Part shown: positions 1 through 9,136 of the stretch, in pieces | Numbering within the stretch: the first letter of the stretch is position 1 | Layout: every line of letters starts with the position of its first letter | Source of the DNA: JBDHWI01 sp964590135 | GTDB lineage: Bacteria > Chloroflexota > Anaerolineae > J036 > Brachytrichaceae | DNA length: 64,000 nucleotides | Direction: 5' to 3' | Assembly: GCA_964590135.1 (NCBI GenBank) | Contig: CAZPVX010000004.1 | Location: 62,001 to 126,000, forward strand | The notes under the pieces: generated by a model | Seen by the model: the letters and a program-made list of their open reading frames with translations, nothing else | Told to the model about the DNA's origin: nothing | Databases searched by the model: none | Made by a program: the position numbers and the translations under genes

Positions 1-474
1 CGTGTCATTCACAAGAACGTGCGCCGGGCTGCCGGCTTTGATGTGCTTGGCACGGTGGAAAACCATCACAACTTTGCGTGGGTTGAAAATTTCGCTGATG
101 GTCGCGAGGTGTTTGTGCATCGCAAGGGTGCGACACCGGCCGGCGCTGGCGTATTGGGCGTCATCCCCGGCACGATGGGCGACGCAGGATACGTGGTGCG
201 CGGATTAGGCAACGCGTCAGCGCTCAACAGCGCATCGCACGGCGCCGGCCGGCGGATGAGCCGCAATGAGGCGTTCAAGAGAATTACAAAGACGCAGCGC
301 GACGCTCACCTGCGCGAGCGCGGCGTGACCTTGCTGGGCGGCGGACTGGATGAAGCGCCGCAGGCTTACAAGAATATCGACGAGGTCATCGATGCGCAAC
401 GCGATCTGGTGGAGATCATCGCGCGCTTCCAGCCGCGCATCGTGATGATGACCGATGATCCGCGCGACGTGTAG
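1..474 (+). CDS. rtcB: RNA-splicing ligase RtcB, C-terminal part
   Basis: RtcB joins RNA 2',3'-cyclic phosphate or 3'-phosphate ends to 5'-OH ends, using GTP and Mn2+, in tRNA splicing or RNA repair. The reading frame is open from base 1, so the N-terminal part lies outside the window; 157 residues remain. Family landmarks are visible: ENHHNFAWVEN, HRKGATPAG, the IPGTMG loop, and SHGAGRRMSR, whose His is the guanylylation site in characterised RtcB proteins. The C-terminus ends in DDPRDV and TAG, as a normal full-length end. The next gene is a separate peroxidase 91 nt downstream. Identification rests on these motifs and is secure. Confidence 0.93.
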   Translation, partial: RVIHKNVRRAAGFDVLGTVENHHNFAWVENFADGREVFVHRKGATPAGAGVLGVIPGTMGDAGYVVRGLGNASALNSASHGAGRRMSRNEAFKRITKTQRDAHLRERGVTLLGGGLDEAPQAYKNIDEVIDAQRDLVEIIARFQPRIVMMTDDPRDV

Positions 475-549
475 CGCCTGATCGCTCGCAACAGCGCAAG
501 GGATGCCTCGGCGCTTTGAAGCGCATCGCGCCATTCCTCACCTGCCCCC

Positions 550-555
550 TACAAT
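550..555 (+). promoter_or_regulatory. Putative -10 box of the glutathione peroxidase gene
   Basis: TACAAT lies 10 nt before the ATG at 566, with no Shine-Dalgarno between. It follows the short-leader pattern seen at several other genes in this window. Confidence 0.4.
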
Positions 556-565
556 ACGCAACGTC

Positions 566-1048
566 ATGAGCATCTCTATCTCTGATATAACAGTTGAAAC
601 CGCGCAGGGCGAGCCGAAGTCGCTCAACGACTACCAGGGCAACGTGCTGCTGATCGTGAATGTGGCCTCGAAGTGCGGCAATACACCGCAATACGAACAG
701 CTCGAAGCGCTGAACCGCGCATATGCGGAGCGCGGTCTGCGCGTGCTGGGCTTCCCATGCAACGATTTCATGTGGCAGGAGCCGGGCAGCATCGAGGAGA
801 TTCAACGATTCTGCAAGACGAAATACCACATTACATTTGACCTGTTCAACAAGATCCACGTGAAGGGCAAGGAACAGTCACCGCTCTATGCGAAGCTGAC
901 ACAGGCCGAGCCGGCAGGCGACGTGACGTGGAATTTCGAGAAGTTCCTCGTCGGCAAAGACGGCACCGTCGTCGCGCGATTTTTGCCCAAGACCAAGCCC
1001 GATGCGCCGGAGATCGTCAGCGCCATCGAGCGCGAATTGGCGCGCTGA
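566..1048 (+). CDS. Glutathione peroxidase family protein (Cys type)
   Basis: Thiol peroxidase of the GPx family, reducing hydroperoxides; bacterial Cys versions usually work with thioredoxin. The 160-residue protein has the family blocks: VNVASKCGNT with Cys37 in place of selenocysteine, GFPCNDFMWQEPG (the usual form is close to PCNQFGGQEPG, so the Gln position is replaced by Asp and the GG by MW), FCKTKY, and WNFEKFLV with the catalytic Trp-Asn pair. No signal peptide is seen, so it is cytoplasmic. An upstream in-frame ATG at 503 would add 21 residues of unlikely sequence (RRFEAHRAIPH), so the start at 566 is preferred. It probably has its own promoter. Confidence 0.9.
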   Translation: MSISISDITVETAQGEPKSLNDYQGNVLLIVNVASKCGNTPQYEQLEALNRAYAERGLRVLGFPCNDFMWQEPGSIEEIQRFCKTKYHITFDLFNKIHVKGKEQSPLYAKLTQAEPAGDVTWNFEKFLVGKDGTVVARFLPKTKPDAPEIVSAIERELAR

Positions 1049-1109
1049 CTGGCGAACTATCCAGCCTGAAACCGATCCGCCGGCCAGTCCATTCCCGCCA
1101 GCCCCGCGC

Positions 1110-1115
1110 TATCAT
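1110..1115 (+). promoter_or_regulatory. Putative -10 box of glpD
   Basis: TATCAT lies 6 nt before the ATG at 1122. That distance would place the transcription start at or next to the start codon (leaderless mRNA). No Shine-Dalgarno is present. Confidence 0.4.
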
Positions 1116-1121
1116 CCCAGC

Positions 1122-2807
1122 ATGGCAACCAAGCTGGGCAAGGAAGAGCGCGCCGCGGCCCTGCGGCGCATGGCATCCGAACAGATCGATGTGCTGGTGA
1201 TCGGTGGCGGCATCACCGGCGCTGGCGTTGCGCTGGAAGCTGCCGCGCGCGGCTACACCGTAGGCCTGATCGACAAGGGCGACTTCGCCGGCGGCACCTC
1301 CAGCAAATCGACCAAGCTGGTGCATGGCGGCATCCGCTATCTGCCGCAATTCGATTTCGCGCTCGTGCGCGAGGCGTTGATCGAGCGCGGCTTGATGGCG
1401 CGCAATGCGCCGCACCTGGTGAAGCCGCTTGGCTTTGTGCTGCCGTACTACAAGGAAAACAAGCGTCCGCTCGGCACGCCGATCGTGCCGCCCCGCGGCG
1501 TCGGCATGAGCTACCTGCTGCGCGCCGGCCTGATGATGTACGACACGTTCGCCGGCAAGCTCGGCATCGGCCGCCACGAACATATTGGCATCGAAAAGAC
1601 GTTGCAGCTCGCGCCGGCACTGAAGGCCGAAGGACTGAAGGACGGCTTCGTGTACTACGACGGCCAGACTGACGACACACGCTTGACGATGACCGTCTTG
1701 CGCACTGCCGCAAAGAAGGGCGCGCTGCTGGCAAACCACACCGAGTTGCTGGGGTTCGAGATCGGAAACGAGGCAGTTCCCTGCATCCAGGCGGCGCGCG
1801 TGTGCGACGTGTTGAGCGGCGAGGAATTTGCCATTCATGCAAAGACCATCATCAATGCTGCCGGCGTGTGGGCGGCGAAGGTCGAATCGTTGGCGGGCGA
1901 GTCGAAGATCGTGATCAAGCCGGCGAAGGGCGTCCATCTCACCCTGCCGCGCGAAGCAGTGCCAACGACAGAATATGCCGTCGTGCTGCCAGAGACGCCG
2001 GATGGCCGGCTGCTGTTCATCGTGCCATGGAACACGCGCGTCACGCTTGGCACGACCGACACGAAGGGCGGCGACATCGATGCGCCAGTGTCGACCAACG
2101 AAGATATCGAATACCTCATCAACACCGCAAATGCATATCTGAAGACGAAGCTCACTCGCAAGGATGTCGTCAGCGCGTGGGCCGGCTACCGCCCGCTCAT
2201 CAGCCCCGCCGGCGGAGATGGCGCAACCAGCAAGCTCTCGCGCACGCACATCGTCAACGATGGCCCCGCCGGCATGATCACGATTACCGGCGGCAAGCTC
2301 ACTAGTTATCGCCGCATGGCGCAGGACACCATCGATCATCTCGACAAGCGGCTCGGCAAACCCGCCCATCACGTGACCGAAAATCTGCCGCTGGATGGCG
2401 CAGAAGGTAGCGCGGCCGGCGCTGCGGCCATCCAGCAAGCTGCAGCGCGCTATGACTGGGAAGAAAGCGTGACAGCGCGACTGAGCCAATATGGCGGCGA
2501 GGCTGATGCGCTCTTGCAATTGATCGCGCAGGATGAATCACTCGCGCGCATCCTTGTGCCGGAACTGCCCTACGTGATGGCCGAAGTGGTGTATGCGTGT
2601 CGGAGCGAGATGGCGATGACGCTGGCTGATGTGCTGGCGCGCCGGCTGCACCTAAGCTTTGAAGATTGGTCGCGCGGGGTGCAAGCAGCGCCGGCGGTGG
2701 CGCAGGTGATGGCTGGCGCGCTGGGCTGGAACGCGGCTGAAACTGCCGCACAGGTTGCGCAATACACCTCTGCCATCGAGCAGGAGATGGCCGCCGAAAA
2801 GTTGTAA
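1122..2807 (+). CDS. glpD: Aerobic glycerol-3-phosphate dehydrogenase
   Basis: FAD-dependent oxidation of sn-glycerol 3-phosphate to dihydroxyacetone phosphate, passing electrons to the quinone pool at the membrane. The 561-residue protein has an N-terminal FAD-binding fold (IGGGITGAG at residues 27-35), the GlpD signature around GGTSSKSTKLVHGGIRYL, and a C-terminal helical domain typical of GlpD (about residues 400-530). An upstream open stretch to 1002 encodes Arg/Pro-rich sequence and is rejected; the start at 1122 gives the usual short N-terminus before the dinucleotide fold. It stands alone, 73 nt after the peroxidase gene. Menaquinone from menA/menG in this window would be a natural acceptor (inference). 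Confidence 0.93.
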   Translation: MATKLGKEERAAALRRMASEQIDVLVIGGGITGAGVALEAAARGYTVGLIDKGDFAGGTSSKSTKLVHGGIRYLPQFDFALVREALIERGLMARNAPHLVKPLGFVLPYYKENKRPLGTPIVPPRGVGMSYLLRAGLMMYDTFAGKLGIGRHEHIGIEKTLQLAPALKAEGLKDGFVYYDGQTDDTRLTMTVLRTAAKKGALLANHTELLGFEIGNEAVPCIQAARVCDVLSGEEFAIHAKTIINAAGVWAAKVESLAGESKIVIKPAKGVHLTLPREAVPTTEYAVVLPETPDGRLLFIVPWNTRVTLGTTDTKGGDIDAPVSTNEDIEYLINTANAYLKTKLTRKDVVSAWAGYRPLISPAGGDGATSKLSRTHIVNDGPAGMITITGGKLTSYRRMAQDTIDHLDKRLGKPAHHVTENLPLDGAEGSAAGAAAIQQAAARYDWEESVTARLSQYGGEADALLQLIAQDESLARILVPELPYVMAEVVYACRSEMAMTLADVLARRLHLSFEDWSRGVQAAPAVAQVMAGALGWNAAETAAQVAQYTSAIEQEMAAEKL

Positions 2808-2873
2808 AAGCCAGATGGGCATCAGGGTTGATGTGGGTAGCGCCCACCCTGCGCACTGCCGATGCCGGCGCGC

Positions 2874-2879
2874 TAGAAT
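2874..2879 (+). promoter_or_regulatory. Putative -10 box of the P450 gene
   Basis: TAGAAT lies 9 nt before the ATG at 2889; no Shine-Dalgarno is visible. Confidence 0.35.
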
Positions 2880-2888
2880 GGCCGCCCG

Positions 2889-4253
2889 ATGACAGCGATC
2901 TCATCCAGCACTGCCAACCGCCTTCCCCCTGGCGCGCGCTTCTCCAGCGTCATGCTGGCGCTGACGCGCTTGCTGCCGGCCAGCGCCTTCGACACCCTCA
3001 AATTCACCCTTGACCATCAAACGCAGTATGGTCGCTTCACCTGCATCGTCGCCGGCGGCTCACGCACCTACGTGGTGAGCGACCCCGAACTGGCACGCGA
3101 GATTCTGGTGGAGAAAGCCGACAAGTTTTACAAGGCGCAAATGTTGCGCGATGCCATTGGCATTTTTCTGGGCAATGGCTTGCTGACCAGCGAGGGTGAA
3201 TTCTGGAAGCGCCAGCGCAAACTCGCACAGCCGGCGTTTCACTCTCAGCGCATCGAAGCCTATGGCGATGTCATGGTCGAAGAGATCATGAAGCTGATCG
3301 GTTCCTGGCGCGATGGAGAGACGCGCGACATCGCCGCCGACATGATGCAGGTCACGCTCTATGTGGTGTGCCGCACGCTGTTTACCTCGACGCCAAATTT
3401 CGATTTCGACCATATCGGCCGGCTGATGCGCAACTTGCTTGAGGGCGCGCAGATGGTGATCTCACAGAGTGAGTCGTGGCTGGAGAGGGTGACGAATCAA
3501 ACTCGCCGCCGGCAGGCCGAGGCCACGCGCGAGTTGCAGACGATCATTGAGGGCATCATCGCCGAGCGCAAGGCCAACCCAATCGACAACGGCGATCTGC
3601 TCTCCATGCTGATGGCTGCGCGCGATGATGAAGGCCAGCCGATGAGCGATATGCAGTTGCGCGATGAGATCATTACACTTTTCCTCGCCGGCCACGAGAC
3701 CACTGCCAATGCTGTGGCATGGACGCTGTATTTGCTTTCGCAACACTCCGACATCGAAGCGAAGGTGATCGACGAATTGGGCGCGCTGAATGGCCAGCCG
3801 CCGGCGGTGCGCGACCTGAAGGCGCTGCCGTATCTCGAACAAGCGGTGAAAGAGGCGATGCGCATATATCCGCCAGCCGGCGGCGCCATGCGCGAGCCGA
3901 TCGAGGACATTGAGTTGGGCGGCTATCTTGTGCCGAAAGGCAGCAACCTCGCCATCTCAAGCTACGCCATGCATCACAACCCCGATCTTTTCCCAGAGCC
4001 GGAACGTTTTGACCCCGAGCGATTTGCGCCAGCGCGCGAGGCGCAAATCCCTCGCTATGCCTATCTGCCATTTAGCGCCGGCCCGCGTGTATGCATCGGC
4101 AATGTGTTCGCGATGATTGAGTCGCGCATTCTGGTGGCCTGCGTGTTGCAGCGTTGGAAACTCTCGCTCGCGCCCGGGCAAAAAGTGAAGGCTGAGCAAC
4201 TGTTCACCATTCGCCCGCAGGGCGGCCTGCGCATGATCGTCAGCACAAGATAA
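2889..4253 (+). CDS. Cytochrome P450
   Basis: Haem-thiolate monooxygenase of 454 residues, a normal length for a soluble bacterial P450. Key features: the I-helix AGHETTANA oxygen-activation motif, the K-helix ExxR as EAMR followed by IYPP, the PERF-type motif FDPERF, and the haem loop FSAGPRVCIG with the thiolate ligand at Cys402. No N-terminal membrane anchor is obvious. The sequence style resembles the CYP102/CYP4-like branch used on fatty acids or hydrophobic substrates, but the substrate cannot be read from sequence. No ferredoxin or reductase gene is adjacent, so electron partners must be encoded elsewhere. It converges on the MFS gene downstream. Confidence 0.94.
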   Translation: MTAISSSTANRLPPGARFSSVMLALTRLLPASAFDTLKFTLDHQTQYGRFTCIVAGGSRTYVVSDPELAREILVEKADKFYKAQMLRDAIGIFLGNGLLTSEGEFWKRQRKLAQPAFHSQRIEAYGDVMVEEIMKLIGSWRDGETRDIAADMMQVTLYVVCRTLFTSTPNFDFDHIGRLMRNLLEGAQMVISQSESWLERVTNQTRRRQAEATRELQTIIEGIIAERKANPIDNGDLLSMLMAARDDEGQPMSDMQLRDEIITLFLAGHETTANAVAWTLYLLSQHSDIEAKVIDELGALNGQPPAVRDLKALPYLEQAVKEAMRIYPPAGGAMREPIEDIELGGYLVPKGSNLAISSYAMHHNPDLFPEPERFDPERFAPAREAQIPRYAYLPFSAGPRVCIGNVFAMIESRILVACVLQRWKLSLAPGQKVKAEQLFTIRPQGGLRMIVSTR

Positions 4254-4291
4254 AGTTGAGCAACCGCCCTTCCTGCTGGGCAGGGATTGCC

Positions 4292-5590
4292 CTAGACGCC
4301 GGCTTCCTCAACGAATTGCGGGCTGGCCGGATGCAACGCGCGCCGGTCGTAGAGCCACGCAATCCCCACGCCGGCGCTGCACAGTACCGCACAGACCAAT
4401 AAGGCAACATTCACACCCAGTGCGCTGGAGAGCGAGCCAATCAACGTTGCGCCGATCGGCGTGCTGCCGGCGAACAGCAGGAAATACAAGCTTGTCACGC
4501 GCCCGCGCAGGTGGTCTGGCACGGTGATCTGAACCAGCGAGCTGCCATTCGTGCTGAACATCACCCCGAAGAAGCCGATGACGGCGAGCAGCAACAGCGC
4601 CAGCCGCAGGTCGCTGTTGAGCGCCATCAGCGCAAAGAAAATTGAGAAGCCGCCGGCGCCGGCGATCAATCGTCCAATCGTCACCCTGCGCGCAACTGCC
4701 GTGCTGAGCGCGCCGAGCAAGGAACCCACGCCCAAAGCTGCCGAGAGCAGGCCGAAGCCGGCGGCGTCGGTGTGCAGCACAAAGCCGGCCAGCAGCGGGA
4801 TAACCACGCTGAAGTTGTAACCGAAGGTGCCGATAAAACCGACGAGGATCAGCACGATCAACACCGCCGGCGTGCGCCGCGCATAGCGCAAGCCATCTGC
4901 CAGTTGCCTCAGCGGTGGCGCAGGCGCGAGTTTTTGCGCCTTGATGAAAAACTGCGCAGGGTTCATCAGCAGAAGCGCAATGATGACGGCCAGAAAACTG
5001 GCAGCGTTGAGGAAAAGCGCCGGCGCAGCGCCAGTCTTGGCGATGAGGATGCCGGCGAGCGCCGGGCCGACGATGCGCGCAGCGTTGAACAGCATCGAAT
5101 TCAGCGCGATGGCGTTGGGCCGGTCTTCGTTGCTCACCAACTCAGCGGCAAACGCCTGCCGCACCGGTTGATCGATGGCGTTGATGATGCCCTGCGCCGC
5201 TGCGAGCAGATACATGTGCCAGACCTGAATCAGGTTCGTGGCGACCAGCACGCCAAAGATGCCTGCCTGAATCAATGCAGTGGTTTGGGTGATGACGACA
5301 AGCCTGCGTTTGGGGGCGCGATCGGCGATCAGGCCGCCAAAGAGGGAGAGCAGTGTAATAGGCAGAAATTGCAACGCCGTCACGGTGCCGAGCGCGAGCG
5401 GCGAGTTGGTGAGCGAATACACCACCCATGCCTGAGCGGTGGTCTGCATCCAGGTGCCACTGATCGAGATCAACTGTCCGAACCAGTACAGGCGGTAATT
5501 GCGCACACGCATGGCGCGAAACGTCTCGCCCCACCATGACGCCGGCTTTTGATATTCGCTGCCTTGCAAGGGTTCTGCTGTGGTTGCCAT
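4292..5590 (-). CDS. MFS efflux transporter (MFS_3 type)
   Basis: Twelve-helix major facilitator of 432 residues, cytoplasmic-membrane exporter type. Hydrophobic segments run from about residue 35 to 410; the loop 2-3 motif is present as GGLIADRAPKRR. The sequence resembles the EntS-like/MFS_3 group of proton-driven drug or siderophore exporters. It starts immediately after the stop codon of the upstream MarR gene (TAG followed directly by ATG), so the two are almost certainly one operon and the regulator probably senses a substrate of this pump. The substrate is unknown. Confidence 0.88.
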   Translation of the reverse strand: MATTAEPLQGSEYQKPASWWGETFRAMRVRNYRLYWFGQLISISGTWMQTTAQAWVVYSLTNSPLALGTVTALQFLPITLLSLFGGLIADRAPKRRLVVITQTTALIQAGIFGVLVATNLIQVWHMYLLAAAQGIINAIDQPVRQAFAAELVSNEDRPNAIALNSMLFNAARIVGPALAGILIAKTGAAPALFLNAASFLAVIIALLLMNPAQFFIKAQKLAPAPPLRQLADGLRYARRTPAVLIVLILVGFIGTFGYNFSVVIPLLAGFVLHTDAAGFGLLSAALGVGSLLGALSTAVARRVTIGRLIAGAGGFSIFFALMALNSDLRLALLLLAVIGFFGVMFSTNGSSLVQITVPDHLRGRVTSLYFLLFAGSTPIGATLIGSLSSALGVNVALLVCAVLCSAGVGIAWLYDRRALHPASPQFVEEAGV

Positions 5591-6079
5591 CTATGCGTTT
5601 GCCTCAGCCGGCATGTTTTCAACCTCTTCCGGCGCGCGCGCCAGCACGCGGTGCAGCGCACCCAGCGCGACACGCACGGCGTGATGCTCTTCAGGGGTCA
5701 GGCTGACCATCATCGGTGTGAGCCGGCGCTGCATGTTGTCTTGCGCGCGCTCAAGGTGCTTGCAGCCCTGGCGCGTCAACTCGAGGAATTGCTGCCGGCG
5801 ATCATCGGGGTTTGGCCTGCGCGCCACCCAGCCGCGCTCCACCAGCGCCTGCACCAGTTCGCCCATGCTTTGCAGGCTGACGCGGCGCTTGCGGGCGAGA
5901 TCGCTGAGTGACATCGGGCCGGCGCTCAGGTATTGCAGCACGCGGTATTGCGGCATGGTCGTGTCCTGGCCGGCTTCGCGCCGCACCTCATCTACGATGA
6001 TGCGATTCAGCAGCGGCACAATCGTGAGCAGTTCGGCTGCGGTCTCGCTGGCAGCCAGGTTCACAGATTGCTTCTTCAT
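5591..6079 (-). CDS. MarR-family transcriptional regulator
   Basis: Dimeric winged-helix regulator of 162 residues. The wHTH region (about residues 45-115) has the MarR pattern: MPQYRVLQYLSAGPMSLSDLA, recognition helix SMGELVQALVERGWV, and the wing RRPNPDDRRQQFLELTRQG with the conserved DxRxxxxxLT. It overlaps no other gene and directly precedes an MFS exporter with zero spacing. Such pairs are usually repressor plus pump, de-repressed by a phenolic or toxic ligand. A pair of overlapping inverted repeats just upstream (6092-6113) is a good candidate operator. Confidence 0.92.
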   Translation of the reverse strand: MKKQSVNLAASETAAELLTIVPLLNRIIVDEVRREAGQDTTMPQYRVLQYLSAGPMSLSDLARKRRVSLQSMGELVQALVERGWVARRPNPDDRRQQFLELTRQGCKHLERAQDNMQRRLTPMMVSLTPEEHHAVRVALGALHRVLARAPEEVENMPAEANA

Positions 6080-6091
6080 GTTAACAGGTTT

Positions 6092-6113
6092 CCTGATAGT
6101 CAGGGTGCCTGAC
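6092..6113 (-). promoter_or_regulatory. Candidate MarR operator
   Basis: Two overlapping inverted repeats sit 13 nt upstream of the MarR start codon: CCTGA-TAG-TCAGG (6092-6104) and GTCAGG-GTG-CCTGAC (6099-6113). Position and symmetry suit autoregulation by the adjacent MarR protein. This is inferred from sequence only. Confidence 0.45.
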
Positions 6114-6179
6114 CATTCTAATCAATCGCAGACTATCCGTTCGCTGCCTTGCTGCATGCGCTGGACACCAGCGTGTGGG

Positions 6180-6990
6180 CAGAGCTAACTCTGATTCATG
6201 TAGTGACCGCGCTCGCTCGGGGTCGCCTGCAGTAAATGCGATGCCTCCCAAACTTTGAAGGCTCTCGGCCACACCGAACTTATCCCCCGCTTCCCGATAT
6301 AAAGCCATGCACGTCTCTAGCGTTCGTCGCGCATGCTCTCGATAGTGTGCGCTGCCCAAAGCCCAACCGCTGTCAGTCAAACTTAAGGCAAACGCCAGGC
6401 TACGCTTGTCAGGATTGTCGAGCGTATGCAATAGCGCCAGACTTTCGTCGGCAAGGGGATATCGTTTCGCGTAGAGCCGCTGCATACCCAGCAGCCACGC
6501 CTCAGCGTTGAGCGCGCGGGCGCGAATCTGAATGCGCGAAGGCGAACGGGGCGCTTCGCCATTCATGCTCGCCTCCAGCGCCAGCGCTCGCTCCAGCCAG
6601 TCGCTGCCCTCGCGCTTGTAGTCACGAACGTGCCACAGCCACATCAGCGCCGCCGCCATCCGCAGCCCGGAGACGACGCGTTGCTCATCCTCCACCAGCG
6701 CCCACGCCTGCGCCCGCATCCGGCCGCTGCCGCGCCAGTTCGATCAACCGCGCGGCAACCTCCGGCTCATCGTCCAGGTGCAACGCCGGGACGAAGCGGG
6801 CCCTGACGACATCGAGATCGGGCGCGCGAGACCCCTTCTCCAGCCGGTTGATGTGCGCGTCGCTGTAGCCCACCGCGATGCTCAACGCGCGCTGGCTCAT
6901 CCGCTCGCGTTGCCGCAGGAAGCGCAGCAAATCCCCAAACGTTTTGAACGACGCCAGCGAATTCTTATCCATCGTGTTTCGCCAAGGCAT
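6180..6990 (-). pseudogene. Remnant of an XRE-ATPase-TPR regulator
   Basis: Two pieces in different frames. The 5' piece (start at 6972 or 6990) encodes an XRE helix-turn-helix: FGDLLRFLRQRERMSQRAL, then VGYSDAHINRLEKGSR and a LARQRPDAG tail. The 3' piece (about 6180-6719) encodes TPR-like helices such as LERALALEA, GVAESLQSLGGIAF and AGDPERARSLHE. Intact proteins of this type, common in Chloroflexota, have about 500 residues of NB-ARC-type ATPase between these parts; here that is missing and the pieces meet at a frameshift. The downstream end runs into unrelated sequence before its stop at 6081. A non-functional relic is the best reading. Confidence 0.72.
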
Positions 6991-7109
6991 GGGGGCTCCC
7001 CTCGGTCGAACGGGTAGCACCGTTGTTAGCAAATGTCAACTTTGGTAGCGCCGCTCGGCCTACAAAACATCGCATCAGCCGCACCCGAGTGCGCGGCTGA
7101 GGGGGAATT

Positions 7110-8258
7110 ATGAAGGCAAACATGCTGCAACAAGCCGTCGGCCACAACCCCATCTTGAAGCGGGCAACTGCAGCGGCGCGCGCCGCCGAGCAGGTCGCGC
7201 AACCGGATCGCGCTGCTCGAACCGGCATCGCCGCCGTCTGGCGCGATACGTGCGCCGCGTTCGCAACCCATGCTGCGCCGGTCCTGTTCTTCGCCATGCT
7301 CGGCTTCGCCCTGCCCGCCATCCTCGGCAGCGGGATTCGCGCGCTCGTCGCCTATCACCACTATTGGAGCCGAGGCATCCACACGCCGCCCATACACGAC
7401 ATGGCATCGCCGCCGGCGGCGCTGGTCATCGAGGGCGTGCTCGGGGTCATGGGACTGGCACTTGCCAGCGGCGCGATCATGCACGTGGTGTTGCACGAGG
7501 CCGGCTGTTCGGCAGCCGGGCGCAGGGCCTACGCTCGCCTGCGGTCGCTGTTGTTCGGCTCGCTGGTCTATGGCGCGTTGATGGCGCTCAGCCTGATGGG
7601 ATTGCATCGCGCCCTGTTGACGCTGGCGCCGGGCGAAATCGTCAGCCGAAGCCTCGACGCGCTGTTGCCCAACACTGGCGCGCCGCACGAATTGCTCCTC
7701 CGGTTGACCCCCACTGCCCCGACCTCGAAGACTGCGTGCGTCAACAGCCCATCAGTCGCCGTTGACCCGCGCGTGGTGATGGTGTGCACGAGCAACCAAT
7801 CCAGTGTGTTCGACGCGGTCAAGGTTGACGCGCAATTGATCGCGCTGGCCGCAGTCGCGCTCATCATCCTGAGCGAGGCGCTCCTGCGCTTTCGCATGGT
7901 CACGTCGCTGCCGGCCAGCATATGGTTGGGATTTCGCCATTTTGGAGCGATCACCCTGCACGCATGGTCATTACGGATTGCGTTGCTTGCAATCAGCGTC
8001 CTTTTCATCATTGGGCCGATGGTCGTCGTCGAGCATGTAATCGTGCCGGCTGTGCCGCACGTCGCAGGTGACGCCTGGATGCAGTTTCCCGTCGGGTTGA
8101 TCATGCCGGTGAGCCACGCGATCGTGAACGCGATGCTCGTGGCCTTCAGCGTCCTGTATGACGCGCGGTTGTATGCGGCGCTTCGCGGTGCCGCTATCGC
8201 CCGTCCCGGTGAATCAGTTGCGCCGATCCCCGCGATGCGCCCGCGCAGACAAGCATAA
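7110..8258 (+). CDS. Predicted multi-pass membrane protein
   Basis: 382 residues, no family recognised. A polar N-terminus of about 45 residues is followed by hydrophobic segments near residues 54-80, 105-130, 150-175, 240-260, 285-310 and 330-355, suggesting about six membrane helices with a polar extracytoplasmic stretch around residues 180-235 containing two Cys (TACVNS and MVCTSN). The overall plan resembles membrane domains of the glycerophosphodiesterase-associated or DUF-type families, but that is only a resemblance. There is no clear Shine-Dalgarno at the ATG. It is isolated: upstream lies the regulator relic, downstream a terminator region. Confidence 0.7.
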   Translation: MKANMLQQAVGHNPILKRATAAARAAEQVAQPDRAARTGIAAVWRDTCAAFATHAAPVLFFAMLGFALPAILGSGIRALVAYHHYWSRGIHTPPIHDMASPPAALVIEGVLGVMGLALASGAIMHVVLHEAGCSAAGRRAYARLRSLLFGSLVYGALMALSLMGLHRALLTLAPGEIVSRSLDALLPNTGAPHELLLRLTPTAPTSKTACVNSPSVAVDPRVVMVCTSNQSSVFDAVKVDAQLIALAAVALIILSEALLRFRMVTSLPASIWLGFRHFGAITLHAWSLRIALLAISVLFIIGPMVVVEHVIVPAVPHVAGDAWMQFPVGLIMPVSHAIVNAMLVAFSVLYDARLYAALRGAAIARPGESVAPIPAMRPRRQA

Positions 8259-8334
8259 TCGAGCGCGCAACTGATTCCACTGCCTGCTTGCCAGTCGTTT
8301 GGGTGTTCGGTCAACATACTGGCGGATTAGGCAA

Positions 8335-8371
8335 ACAAAAAGTCCCGTCGGCAGATCTGCCGACGGGACTT
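8335..8371 (-). terminator. Rho-independent terminator after the L,D-transpeptidase gene
   Basis: A perfect 32-bp palindrome (8340-8371; left arm AAGTCCCGTCGGCAGA and its exact complement) is followed on the minus strand by TTTTTG. It lies about 230 nt past the transpeptidase stop. It could also slow transcripts from the plus-strand gene ending at 8258, but there is no T-run on that side. Confidence 0.75.
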
Positions 8372-8601
8372 CGCTCCGCCTCAGGATGTTCCCCGCAACC
8401 GGTCAAGCGCCGGTGATGTCACTGGACGCGCCCCACCCCGCTTTATCTGGGGAACATGCGGAGTCAGCTTTTCTTCAACCAACTTGCCAAGCGGCCTGGG
8501 AGCGCGCCTGTCGTATTCAGTTGATTACCATGATGCGCGCTTGTGTTAGATACGCATGAGAGATCGCTGAAGTCGCCGACAATCAACCTGGCAACTTGCC
8601 A
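8372..8601. other. Non-coding stretch with secondary structure
   Basis: No supported gene between 8259 and 8601. Apart from the terminator, it holds a separated inverted repeat ATGTTCCCC (8386-8394) / GGGGAACAT (8449-8457), enclosing a smaller accGG...CCggt pairing. This could be the 3' untranslated region of the transpeptidase mRNA or a small structured RNA; I cannot name a family. Confidence 0.35.
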
Positions 8602-9036
8602 TCATCGCCGCACGGTAACCGGCGTGCCAACACGCGCCCATGAATACAGCCATTTTGCATTGGCAGAACTCATGACAATGCAACCGAGAGAATTGTTGGC
8701 GCGACCGCCGCGCGCAGTAATGGCGGTGCCATGGAAACCGTTTTCCAATCCGCCTGACATATAGATGCCCATCCAATATGGCAATTTCCAGCCCAGCACA
8801 TAGGACTTCGCCATCGGGATCTTGTTGCGGATGCGAAAATTTCCGCCGCGTGTGCCGCGCGCATTAGCAGGAATGCTTTTGACCAATGTTGCGCCGTTGT
8901 AGGCATACACGCGCTGGTCGCTGATGTCGACAATGATGCGCCGACCCACCGCCGCTTCGGCCTCGCGAGGCACTGCGAATACCGCCAACGCCATCACCAC
9001 CACTACAACCAGAAAAAGGATGTTGCGTTTTTGCAT
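8602..9036 (-). CDS. Small L,D-transpeptidase (YkuD fold), exported
   Basis: 144 residues with a signal peptide (MQKRNILFLVVVVVMALAV, cleavage near AEA-AV at 28-30). The rest is a minimal YkuD domain: IIVDISDQRVYAYN at the start, FHGTAIT with His102, and NSLGCIVMS with the catalytic Cys119. In most YkuD proteins the block is SHGC; here Leu replaces that second His. The family forms 3-3 peptidoglycan cross-links or anchors proteins. There is no LysM or other wall-binding domain. It is divergently transcribed from ftsK, 120 nt away. Confidence 0.87.
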   Translation of the reverse strand: MQKRNILFLVVVVVMALAVFAVPREAEAAVGRRIIVDISDQRVYAYNGATLVKSIPANARGTRGGNFRIRNKIPMAKSYVLGWKLPYWMGIYMSGGLENGFHGTAITARGGRANNSLGCIVMSSANAKWLYSWARVGTPVTVRR

Positions 9037-9136
9037 AATGATCGGATGATATACAAAATGCAGTTGCCTGCAACCTGCAAAGTGCGTAGGTGTCTGAAGT
9101 CACTTGTGAAAGTGGCACAATTGCCGCACGCGGCCT

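Noticed and set aside
1017..2519. 500-residue minus-strand open frame over glpD
   Set aside because: Antisense shadow of a certain gene in GC-rich DNA; no family motifs and an odd composition.
8340..8371. Transposon end or operator from the perfect palindrome
   Set aside because: It is followed by a T-run on the strand of the upstream gene, so a terminator explains it.
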